Shown here: piece by piece, positions 33,032 to 42,447 of the stretch | Layout: each line of letters starts with the position of its first letter | Position numbering within the stretch: the first letter of the stretch is position 1 | NCBI GenBank assembly: GCA_024500155.1 | Contig: CM044874.1 | Coordinates: 44,490,384 to 44,554,383, forward strand | Reading direction: 5' to 3' | Source of the DNA: Chenopodium formosanum | Taxonomy: Eukaryota > Streptophyta > Magnoliopsida > Caryophyllales > Amaranthaceae | DNA length: 64,000 bases | The notes under the pieces: model-generated | Databases searched by the model: none | Told to the model about the DNA's origin: nothing | The model's input: the letters and a program-made list of their open reading frames with translations, nothing else | Position numbers and translations under genes: made by a program

Positions 33032-35918
33032 TCAGGGGAGAGCCTCTTCAGTGGCAGCCGGCTTGTCGTCCTTCGGCTGCTCTTCTTCCTTTTTCTCTGG
33101 ATCCTCCGCCTGATCCTCCTCCTCGCCGCCCGAGGACGACTCCCCAGAAGAGTCGGACCCTGAACTTTCCTCGGCCTCAGCATTCTCAGCCTCTTCAATA
33201 AGGCGAGCGCTGAATGCTTTGCTGGCTTCGTCAAATTTGGATTTCCAAATCTGATAGTCCGAGTCCGGCTGTACAGCCGCCCAAGTGTCCTGCATGATGG
33301 CTTCATAATCGCTCATCATTTGCTTAATAAGAGCCTCTCTCTCTCGATCAGCCACGAACTCAAACTTGGACTTCAGCTGATGCTCCTTGTTGCTGAGGTG
33401 CTGCTCCAGGCGGCCCACCTTCTGCTTGGCTCTCTCGGCCTCTTCTTTGGCATCTTGAAGAGGCTCGAGCTTCTCCTTAAGAGTTGTAATCTCTTTCTTA
33501 AGGGAAGTGATGCGCAGGCGGGCCAAGTCTAGGTCCTTCTTCACTTGCATATTGGCTTCCGCCTGCGAATACATCATATCAAGCGTCAGATACTTATTCT
33601 GAGCAATATCAAATTGAGCTCGATCCAAGGCGGACTCGGCCCGAGCTTTGGCGACTGTTACCTCTTTGGATTTCTCCATGAGGGGTTGCCTGAGCCCTTG
33701 GACGCGCAGCATGGCCTATAAAAGAATCGAATGGTTAAAACCAGGCGGAAAAAGAAATAATGCTAAAAAATTGCTTGAGCTAAGACTCATACCTCACAGA
33801 GGTTCCCCAAGATGCCATCCAAGTCAAGGGTGCCGACTCCTCTGACAGACGCCTTGTCGTCAGGATCAACCGCCCTCAGCATGGACTTGGCCATCTGGAC
33901 TACAGTCGGCCTCTGCACAGGAACTGAGAAGGAGAGAAAGTTAGAAAAAATAACTCAAGTACATCTAAATGAAAGAACAATAGGGGCGAATGGATTTTAC
34001 CGTCGTCCTTCTGTTCCTCCTCTCTCCCCAGGCTCCTCTTCTCTCCTGCTGAGCCGACAGCAGTGGTGGGTTTGCTGATCTCCTTTTCAGCATTGAGAGA
34101 AGAGGCGTCTGGGCCCTTCTGGGGCTTATGAGCAACGTGCTTCCGGCCGCCCTTGCCGGATGCGCTCACATCACCCGCCCTTGTCTTTTGGATTTTAGGG
34201 TCAGATGGTTTTGAAGGAGATTTGGAAGGCGTACCCTACATCCACACAAGATAAACGCAAGTTAGAAATCATTCGGGCAAATTTAATATTGGTCAGAAAT
34301 GAAAGTATAACAATTTTCTACCTTGGAGGTGCCGCCAGTTTTCTGCTCGTCCACTTTGGTGTGAGTGGTTACTTCTGCCCTATTTAAAACATTCGACCTG
34401 TATCGAGCAGCAGATACAGCCGGCTTCCTTGTGGCCGAGAGCTTTTCCATTGCTTTATCTGCAAAAATGAACAAGTGATTAGCATCATTAAACAAGTACT
34501 GAAAAGCAGAAGTAAATTGCATATAAAACAGACGGCCGACTACCTCTCGGCATCTCAGAACTTAGCCCACAGGCGGCCAAGAATGTCCCTTCTTCAAACC
34601 ACTTGTACAAAGGGAGATAGCATTGAGGGGTGACCTCCTTGTCCCCCTCATCATTCGTCCACACGGACACGGTAAACAACCTCGCGTCCATGATCTCCTC
34701 CTTTGCCTGCTTAGGAATAGGCGGCAATGCGCTCCTGCCTGCTAGGAGAGGCGGATCCTTATTCCACCTGTTATACTTTTGGTTCAGGCGGCTGTCGGCA
34801 GACTTGACTATATAAAACTTAGTCCTCCAGTCTTTCCACTTGTTCTCTTTGCCAACAGCCATCATGTACCCCTTGCAAGTGGTCAAGGTGTACTAGCCTT
34901 CACCGCCCCTAGCAGGCGCCCTGCTCAGATAGTGCATGTGGGCGAACGCTTCAAAGTTCGCCTCCACCTGCAGCATCTCACAGGCGGCAACGTACCCCAG
35001 AATATTGATCCAGGAGTTGGGTACAAGTTGCCAGATACCCAGTTGGTATCCGTCCAAGATCCTCTCCACGGCCAGATGGAGAGGGAAGCGGAGGCCAGCC
35101 TGGAAGGCCGCTTCATAACAGCCGAATGCTTTGTCTTGATAGCTGGCCAGGCTCGGCCAGGTTATGGTGTCGCCCTTGTTAGGGACCGACAAAGTGTAGC
35201 CATAGCCTAGGACGACCTTGCGCCTAAAATTGGCAAGGCCGGATGCCATGGCACTCCGCCTGCCTGGCGGAACATGCTGATAGCAGGGGGCTCTCTCCAA
35301 GCGCCTGGAAGCACTCGGCTCGGCCCAGCTCTCCCCCCTATCCACTGCCAGGGACTCTCTGGCAGAATCTATGTTTGATCTAGCCTCCTCTGAAGTTACG
35401 GAGGCCTTCTCTGTAGAAGATGACGAGGCCGACTCGCCATCAGAGCTCTCATCAGAGCTAGGGGACAGCCGACTGGTGTTAGCGGGGTCCTCCCCTAGAC
35501 TCTCTTCCGGCGCCTGTCCAGAAGGCCCGGGTTGATATTCTTCATCCGCCTCCCCCAGGATTCCATCACTAGGAGTTCCACTAGATGTGGGCGAATGGTA
35601 ATAGGTGGGGGTTGGAGGAAGATAGGTAGGGCTGTCAGGGTGTTCCGACAGCTCACTTTGAGGCACTCTTATTGAGCCGTCTGAATAAACAGTCGACCCG
35701 TCCGAATGGTAGAAAACTCCATCGGAGCTACACTGCCTTGCTGTTCTTTTGGTCCTGGCCATAGTGTCCTGCACAGACACGGAAACGGTCGGATTCGGAG
35801 AAGTTCGCAAAGCAGGATCTTTGGCCAAGCATTCGGCACTGCTAGTTCTAGATTCAGCCGTCCCCGGTGACCTGCTGATCACTATCCTACGCCGTGCAGC
35901 ATGCAATTGGGGAACCAT
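33032..35918 (-). CDS. Antisense spliced gene of element E (Tat aORF, Transposase_28-like)
   Basis: Reading the minus strand, I place five exons: 35918-34544, 34458-34322, 34235-34001, 33923-33793, 33715-33032. All introns are GT-AG and 77-87 bases long. Together they give 2,562 bases, exactly 854 codons with the stop, and every junction keeps the frame. The N-terminus is Ser/Glu-rich (MARTKRTARQ from 35761 is an alternative start). A globular part follows with GYGYTLSVPNKGD, GYQLGIWQLVPNSW and AHMHYLSRAP, resembling the 'putative gypsy type transposon' family of Tat antisense ORFs. The C-terminal 228 codons are coiled coil (AMLRVQGL onward) with an acidic tail. One in-frame TAG (34893-34895) replaces a Trp that copy D keeps. 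Function is unknown. Confidence 0.8.
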
Positions 35919-36142
35919 TTTTTCGAAAAGAAAGAAAAAATGAAGAATAAAATGAAAATACAGGCGTTACCTTTAAAAGAAGGGAGAAAGACGCCTGGTT
36001 GACTAAAGAACAGTCGAACTGGTAGCCGAGTGTCGGATGCTTAAAAAACGCTTAGGGAATTTTGAGATTCTTTAAGTCAAAAAGTCCAAGATTCTCCAAA
36101 GATTCGCCAAGGTGTAAATTCAAGAAGGGGGTCAAACCTTAC

Positions 36143-36150
36143 TATTTATA
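36143..36150 (-). promoter_or_regulatory. TATA box for the antisense gene of E
   Basis: The minus strand reads TATAAATA here, about 225 bases upstream of the antisense ATG (35918) and outside the LTR. Copy D has TATAAATA at 42211-42218, 237 bases upstream of its own ATG (42448). Conserved position in both copies supports a dedicated antisense promoter. Confidence 0.65.
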
Positions 36151-36263
36151 GGGGGTAAAACCCTAATTTTTTCCCTCTAGTAAATTTTCGAATCTGATCA
36201 CTCAGATACTGACACCTGTCACAGAAGTCACGTGCAATGCACGTGGCCCCTGTGAGGGGCAAA

Positions 36264-36933
36264 TGATTTGGGTATTTTATACCCGGCCAAGTGGCCCAAT
36301 CAGAAAGTGCCACGTGTCCTCCATATAGGTGCCATTTGGACCTATGGAATGATGACACGTGGAGGGAGGACTCTTCTCCGTCCTACGTGGACTGAAGGTC
36401 CAGCAGGGACCATTCAGGTGGTGACACGTGTCACACCAAAAGTGCTTCAAAATCCATTGGGCACAGTGACACGTGTAACTCAGGCATTGGCCCTGGGATG
36501 GCGGCCTTCCAAGGCCCAAATCCCGAGGCGCCGTAAAACGGCCTGACCTAACTCCTAGGTCACCAGATCCTAGGAAGGCACACTTTTCAAAAGGACCCTA
36601 TATATAGGGGCATGATGTCATTTATGACAAACAATTTTGAAACACAACAACAACCAAAAAAAAGAGAGAGAACTTTTAACACGCAATACGAGACAATACG
36701 TCACTTACCACAGAGCTGTCGTTTTCAAAGAACACGCAGCACTCTACCTGAGCTTGGAATCCAAGAAGATAACTTTACTTCCGCACGTTTTATTTCCGAA
36801 CTTTTACTAACTTAATCTTTGGAGGCGGACCACCGACCATTCGGCGGTCCGTTTGCTTTGCAGGTACAGGCATCCTCAGTTGAATCCAGTTTCAGTGTTG
36901 TAACTCTCCCGAGGGATAAAAACCCCCGAAACA
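36264..36933 (+). repeat. 3' LTR of element E
   Basis: Begins TGATTTGGGTA after the purine tract GTGAGGGGCAAA (36252-36263) and ends CCGAAACA. It matches the 5' LTR apart from about 19 substitutions and an insertion near 36630 (AAACAATTTTGAAACAC). The TCAGT duplication follows at 36934-36938 and the copia RT frame restarts at 36939. Confidence 0.94.
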
Positions 36934-36938
36934 TCAGT

Positions 36939-37949
36939 GAGTTTGGTTTTATCAAGAATCCAGATGAGTCTTGTGTTTACAAGAAGGTCAGTGGGAGTGA
37001 CATCGCCTTCCTAGTCTTATATGTCGATGACATTTTGCTCATTGGAAATAGCATTCCATTGCTAGAGTCTGTAAAGACTTGGCTCGGGAAATGTTTTCCA
37101 ATGAAAGACTTGGGAGAGGCTCAGTACATATTAGGCATCAAGATCTATAGGGATAGATCAAAAAGGATGATTAGAATGAGTCAGAGTACTTACATCGATA
37201 AGGTACTGGCTCGATTCCAAATGGAAGGAGCCAAGAGAGGGCACCTACCCATGTCACATGGCATAACCTTAAGCAAGAAGCAGTGTCCAAAGACACCTGA
37301 TGAGCGAGAAAGGATGAGTCGAATTCCATATGCTTTGCTTATTGGATCGATCATGTATGCCATGATATGTACTAGGCCAGATGTATCGTATGCCTTAAGT
37401 GCTACGAGCCGATACCAATCAGACCCAGGAGAGGCGCATTGGACTGCGGCCAAAAATATTCTAAAGTACCTGAAAAGGAACAAGGATAAATTCCTGGTTT
37501 ATGGTGGTAAAGATGAATTGGTTGTTGAGGGATATACTGACGCAAGCTTCCAGACAGACAGAGATGACTTCAAGTCACAATCAGGATACATATTCTGTCT
37601 CAATGGAGGAGCGTTTAGTTGGAAGAGTGCAAAGAAAAGCACAACCGCTGATTCTTCAACTGAAGCCGAGTACTTGGCAGCATCTGAGGCAGCCAAGGAG
37701 GCAGTTTGGATTCGCAAGTTCATTGATGAACTTGGTGTTGTATCCTCCATCAAGGGTCCAATAGACCTCTATTGTGACAACAATGGAGCTATTGCTCAGG
37801 CTAGAGAGCCACGAGAGCATCAGAAGGTCAAACATGTCCAGAGGCGATTTCACATGATTCGAGAATGGAAGTCAGAAGGTGAAATCAGAATTTGCAAAGT
37901 TGGAACGGATGACAATGTAGCCAATCCACTTACTAAACCTTTGTCTTAA
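36939..37949 (+). pseudogene. Element F pol, part 2: RT active site and RNase H
   Basis: Continues the copia RT in phase after element E: catalytic LYVDDILLIGN (YVDD intact), LGIKIYRD, then CTRPDVSYALSATSRYQSDP and the Ty1-type RNase H (GYTDASFQTD, DSSTEAEYLAASEAAKEAVW, LYCDNNGAIAQ, RRFHMIREW), ending with LTKPLS and TAA. This part has no internal stop or frameshift. It makes element cDNA and removes template RNA; only the interruption and upstream stops disable it. Confidence 0.94.
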
Positions 37950-38882
37950 GTGAAGCACAACAAACACATTGAGGCAATGGGAATCAAGCATGTCATGAAC
38001 TGGCTTTGAATTCCATTTAATAGTGTTTTAATCAAATTTTGAACAATGTTGATGTAAAGCACCGTGATGAACCATTCAGTTTTGGAGTAATTAAAATTTT
38101 CATGCAATTTAAATCACTCCGTCTCTATTTAATTGTGGTTTAGAATTAAATAATGATTCCATTCGATTTTAATAAATATTCAAAATAGGGTATCAAGTCA
38201 ATGGCTTGGATAAAGAAACACCTATTAAGTGAACATTGAATATTTTAATCGAAAATTATCCCTAATCAAGGTCATATTTTGTGGACGATTGATGACCATC
38301 AGAGATTAGTGTGTAGTATGATTTGTAGCACCGTTTCTTGTGCTATGAGGATATAAATCATTTGCACAGGTATTGGTTTAGAACCATACTGGATCGACCT
38401 ATGAGGATACTTTAAGAGATTTAAAAATCGTCATAAGTATTTTCTCATTATTACTATCGGAACTCTTTTCCTTTGACCATGAGTAGTGGGAGATCTCTTT
38501 TTTGAGTACTGGTCCGCTTTGGTATCCGCCAAACGTCTTCCGTAACTGGGGATTATAAAGACAGATATCGGGCGGGTGAGTCCTCTCAGTAAGAGAAGCT
38601 ACGTTACAAGATTGGAAATGTCCCCCTACTAACAATAGGGAACATGTCTTGTTGTTTACAAGGCCTCTCGAAGAGCGAGACTGTGAAAAATGCATGGACG
38701 TGCTCAAATGGATTTTAGAAATCATCTGCTTATTACAGTCAAACTCGGATTTCGAGAAACACTTCTGGACGTAACAGAGATGACTAGTAATCTTACTCTG
38801 TAGTTCATGAAGAGACATGAAGAGACATAGGATAAGGGCTATACACTAAATGCACACTTGTCCGGAAGGACAAGTGGGAGAT
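37950..38882 (+). other. Element F 3' untranslated region and polypurine tract
   Basis: AT-rich, no gene. It ends with a perfect hairpin, ACTTGTCC-GGAA-GGACAAGT (38856-38875), fused to the purine tract ACAAGTGGGAGAT (38870-38882) immediately before the 3' LTR. The minus-strand open frame at 38399-38818 has no recognisable content. Confidence 0.75.
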
Positions 38883-40104
38883 TGAAAGGAATAGTGTCCT
38901 TCGAACAAGTGTATTACTCTGATAGCGGGTTCAGAATTATTAGAAAGCTAATATATTCAGTAAGGTCAAGTGATCGGAATGCCTGGGTGGAGGCCGCTTA
39001 CGATCAGTAATATTAATATAATTAATATTACAGCTTAATCTTGATTGAACCCTTCGGGTCACACCCAAGCAAATTTATGCGAACCAACTCGACGAATTAA
39101 TTCGGAAGAAATTAATTCGTCGCCCCAGTGTTAAATAATTAGACATCGGTAATTCGAGCTTAGAGCGTCAAAACCGATTGTCGGAAGTCGAGTCTAAATG
39201 ATAAGAGACGAGACGCGCAAAATAATAAAAAATCGACAATGTTCCCGTAAATACCCCTAGCATCGGTGTGCCCCGAGCATCCGAATGCTAGGGGCAAGAC
39301 GAGCTGGCACACCGTGCTGGCAGCCACGGCCAGCCGCGGCTAGGCATAGTAGCAGCCGTGCCGCGCCACGACAGCAGCCTCACCACGGCAGCAACCGCAG
39401 CCGCACCGCGCCACAGCAGCAGCTGGGTGCGGGCCAGGTGCGGGCTGGGCTCGGGCCGGGGTCGGGCTTGGCTCGGGCCATAGGGCCGTGAATAAGGGGA
39501 AGCTTAGATTATGGAGTAAGTGGGGTTGCCATGTGGCGCAAGGTGAGGGAGAGAGTGGGGAGCAAGTTTGGTCCCCATCTCCAAGTGGTCCTCACCTACT
39601 CCCTCATGTATGCTTGACACTTGTTGATTTATTACTAGTTTGCTTAATAATTTTATTTTAGCTTTAAAATAAAATGTGAAAATCTCATTGTCCCACATTG
39701 ATGGGAGAGATTTTCATACTCCCATCATTCCCTATAAATACCCAACTTGGGGCATTGGAAATGATGCTTGTGTGAGAGTTAAATAGAGCATTCCATAGTA
39801 TTGGAAAAACTCTTAAACTCGTATAACACTTGGGTTTTGGTCGGACCTTGCTAACCCCAAGGTAACGGACCTTAAAGTTGTGTTCGCCCCATTTGTGGGT
39901 GGATACCTTCGGAGGCACGACGCTTGACGTGCTCGTAGCTTTCAAGTAAGAGCCCCGGATTTTGGGCGAAGCTCGCTTCGAGGGTAAGATTTGTTATCTT
40001 TTCTTTGTGTTTATTTATTTATGCTTTATGATTTTAATTATTGCGAGTGGTTCCTTAGGTCGGGGTTTGTTTCCGCGGTGAGTCGGACTCATCAAACCCC
40101 AACT
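38883..40104 (+). repeat. 3' LTR of copia element F
   Basis: TGAAAGGAATAG to CCCCAACT; the last base has changed from the A of the 5' copy. TATA box near 39734. The GC-rich block at 39296-39490 has an extra GGCCAGGTGCGG-type unit and lacks a CATGACTTGG segment compared with the 5' LTR. AACCG follows at 40105-40109. Confidence 0.93.
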
Positions 40105-40109
40105 AACCG

Positions 40110-40894
40110 ATGGTCAAACAGAGAGAACAATACAGACATTAGAGTACATGTTGAGATCATGTGTTATGGAGTACCCGGGTTCATGGGAAGATCATTTGGA
40201 CTTAATAAAGTTTTCCTACAACAACAATTATCATGCAAGCATTGGAATGACGTCATTCGAGGCTTTGTATGGGCGGAAGTGTAGAAGCCCGATATGTTGG
40301 AACGACATAAGCGAGACTGTTACACTTGAGCCTGAAATGATCGAAGAAAAGGTGAAACAAGTAAAGATGATTCAGGAGAAAATTAAAGCCGCACAAGATC
40401 GTCAAAAGAGCTATGCAGATTTGAAGAGGAGGGATGAGGAATATGAAGTAGGTGAGAAAGTTTTATTGAAAATATCTCCGATGAAGGGAGTGATGAGGTT
40501 CGGGAAAAGAAGGAAATTAAGCCCGAAGTACATTGGACCATACGAGATCATCCAAAAGGTGGGAAAAGTAGCATACAAGTTGGATTTGCCTAACGAGCTA
40601 GAGAGAGTTCACAATGTGTTCCATGTGAGCCAAATTTGGAAGTACATACCAGATGTTTCCCATGTTTTACATCCTGAGACCATCGAGATGGATGAAAACT
40701 TGACTTATGAGGAAAGACTTGTGAAGATTTTGGATAGTAAAGTGAGAAGCACTAGAAACAAGGATGTTAAGATAGTAAAGGTTTTATGGTCAAACCATAA
40801 AATCGAGGAAGCTACTTGGGAAGCCGAAGTAGATATAAGGAAAAGATATCCAGAGTTGTATTCTGAGGTCAGTAGTCGAGTTACGGAGGCGTAA
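40110..40894 (+). pseudogene. Element A pol, part 2: integrase end and chromodomain
   Basis: Resumes the integrase right after the TSD, before TIQTLEYMLRSCV, and goes on with WEDHLDLIKFSYNNNYHASIGM, FEALYGRKCRSPICW, GPYEIIQKVGKVAYKLDLP and VFHVSQIWKY. It ends in a chromodomain (ERLVKILDSK, VKVLWSNHKIEEATWE, EVDIRKRYPELY). The chromodomain places A in the Tekay/Del chromoviruses; it is thought to steer insertion to marked chromatin. The only visible damage is the upstream insertion. Stop TAA at 40892-40894. Confidence 0.92.
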
Positions 40895-41102
40895 CTCCTT
40901 TTAAGGGGGGTAGAATGCGATAGAGTTTCGTGCTTTTGCCCTTTTTGGTTAGTTTTGAGTTGTTATGTGTTGTACTTGAGTCATAGTTGAGTTATTTTGA
41001 GTCATTATAAGTTGTGCATGAGTCAATTTGTACTAACTTGGATTATTTAACCAACTCTTTACTCAAGTTTCGAGGTCGAAACTTCTTTTAAGGGGGGTAG
41101 AC
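40895..41102 (+). other. Element A 3' UTR with two polypurine tracts
   Basis: TTTTAAGGGGGGTAGA occurs twice, at about 40898-40913 and 41087-41102. The second borders the 3' LTR and is the working polypurine tract. The duplicated copy lies just behind the pol stop and may be an auxiliary plus-strand primer site. Confidence 0.75.
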
Positions 41103-41582
41103 TGTAATACTCTGTATTTTAAAAGCCGTTTACTAATTATTAAATATGGATTTTTCCGAAATATTTTATTATACAAAATACCTATTTAAGTCCATATATG
41201 ATTTTACAAAGATATAATTTTATTACGCTTTATAATTATATGAGTCAACTCAAAGTTGTCGAAATTTCAACCTTTAGTATTTTGCTTCCGAGTCAAACTA
41301 GCAAGTACTAAATTATTCCTCCTTCCATAATCAAATTCAACCCTTATACTACTCATATTCACAAAGTTTATTAGGCCGGTAGCATTTATTGGGTCAGCAG
41401 CATTTATTGGGCCAGCTGCATTTATTAGGCCAACAACATTTATCAGGTTGGTTGCATTAATTGGGTTGGCAGTATTTATGAAATCGGTTGGAATAGTGTC
41501 TGAGTTGGAGCTATATATACCCATGGATGGAGGCCATTGTAACCATACCATCTCCTCCTCCCTTCCATTTCCTCCTCCCTTC

Positions 41583-42080
41583 TGTTTTGGGTGTTTTTTC
41601 CCTCGGGAGAGCTACGACTCAAAGACTGGTTGGTGAGCTCCTGTACCTGCAAAATAACGGAGACTCCCGGTGGTTGGAGTTCCGCCTCCGACAATCAAGG
41701 TAGAACGTGTAGGAGTGAGTAAAAAGTGCGAAAAAAAAGGTGAGATCTTTCTCAGATTCCAAGAAAGGATATTTCTCTGATGTAAGAGAATGTCAGTAAA
41801 TGTGCAATCAATTCTCTTTGTCCCACAAATGGGGAAATCTCCCTATTTATAGGGTCATTCTAGGTAAAGGTGCCCTAATCTAGGTCATTTTCCCTAGATT
41901 TGGTGGGCTGCCCGTCATTTTAACGGCTCTTTGGGAATTGAGCCCTTAAAAGTCGTCATTCCTCTTGGTGACAGTGGATTCCACGTGTCACTTTGCAAGT
42001 GGCTCGATTTAGGCCATTAATGGGTGGACACGTGTCCCATCCTTATTGGACCACATGGCGGGGTAATTTTACCCAAAACA
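41583..42080 (-). repeat. 3' LTR of element D
   Basis: On the minus strand it begins TGTTTTGGGTAAAATTACCC just after the PPT TTTTGAGGGGCAAA (42081-42094) and ends CACCCAAAACA at 41583. It is shorter than that of E (498 against 650-670) but keeps CACGTG sites near 41991 and 42030 and a TATAAATA near 41845 on the minus strand. Confidence 0.88.
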
Positions 42081-42210
42081 TTTGCCCCTCAAAATTGTGA
42101 CGTGGCAAGCCAAGTGGCATCTGTGACATGTGTCACTCATGCAGCGGTAGAACAGAAATTACTGTTACTCTCTTAGAGGATTTACCAGGATTCCCCTGAA
42201 GTTACCCCTC

Positions 42211-42218
42211 TATAAATA
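42211..42218 (+). promoter_or_regulatory. TATA box for the antisense gene of D
   Basis: TATAAATA on the plus strand, between the PPT of D and the antisense start at 42448. Position and spacing match those in E. It lies outside the LTR, so the antisense gene does not depend on LTR transcription. Confidence 0.65.
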
Positions 42219-42447
42219 GAAACTTTGCCCCTCTCCTTTTCGCTCATTTACGAAAAAGGTCTTTGAGAGAATTTGAGAGAATTTTTTACTTTTCTCCGAG
42301 AACAAACTTTCCGTCTGCCGCTTGCTGCCTTCCGCCTGACCCAGTCGGCTTTTTCAACTTCAACGCTATCTCTTTCAGGTAACTGCCTACTCTTTTTTTT
42401 TAATTTCCTTTCAGTTCGTATGTGTTTGTTACCTTTCGTTTTTGAAA

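Larger units (their letters stand above)
23438..36933 (+). mobile_element. Element E: Tat-lineage Ty3/gypsy retrotransposon with antisense gene
   Basis: LTRs 23438-24087 and 36264-36933 (TGATTTGGG ... CCGAAACA) with TCAGT duplicated at 23433-23437 and 36934-36938. The internal order is primer site, gag-protease, RT, RNase H, second RNase H, integrase, then a minus-strand gene, PPT and LTR. The extra archaeal-type RNase H and antisense gene mark the Tat lineage. LTRs differ by about 19 substitutions plus small indels in 650 bases by hand count, about 2.9%. Coding frames carry about ten nonsense codons but no frameshift. A solo LTR lies at 26455-28167. Confidence 0.94.
16936..40104 (+). mobile_element. 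Element F: Ty1/copia retrotransposon nested in the integrase of A
   Basis: LTRs 16936-18158 and 38883-40104 flank gag, integrase, RT and RNase H in copia order (integrase before RT). Flanking AACCG at 16931-16935 and 40105-40109 is the target-site duplication, and the gypsy integrase reads on across it. The two LTRs differ by about 40 substitutions in 1.2 kb by hand count (about 3.3%). The RT of F is itself interrupted by Tat element E at 23438-36938. Lineage within copia was not settled; Angela/Tork/Ikeros-like is my guess from the QTYLWHCRLGH pre-integrase motif. Confidence 0.93.
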
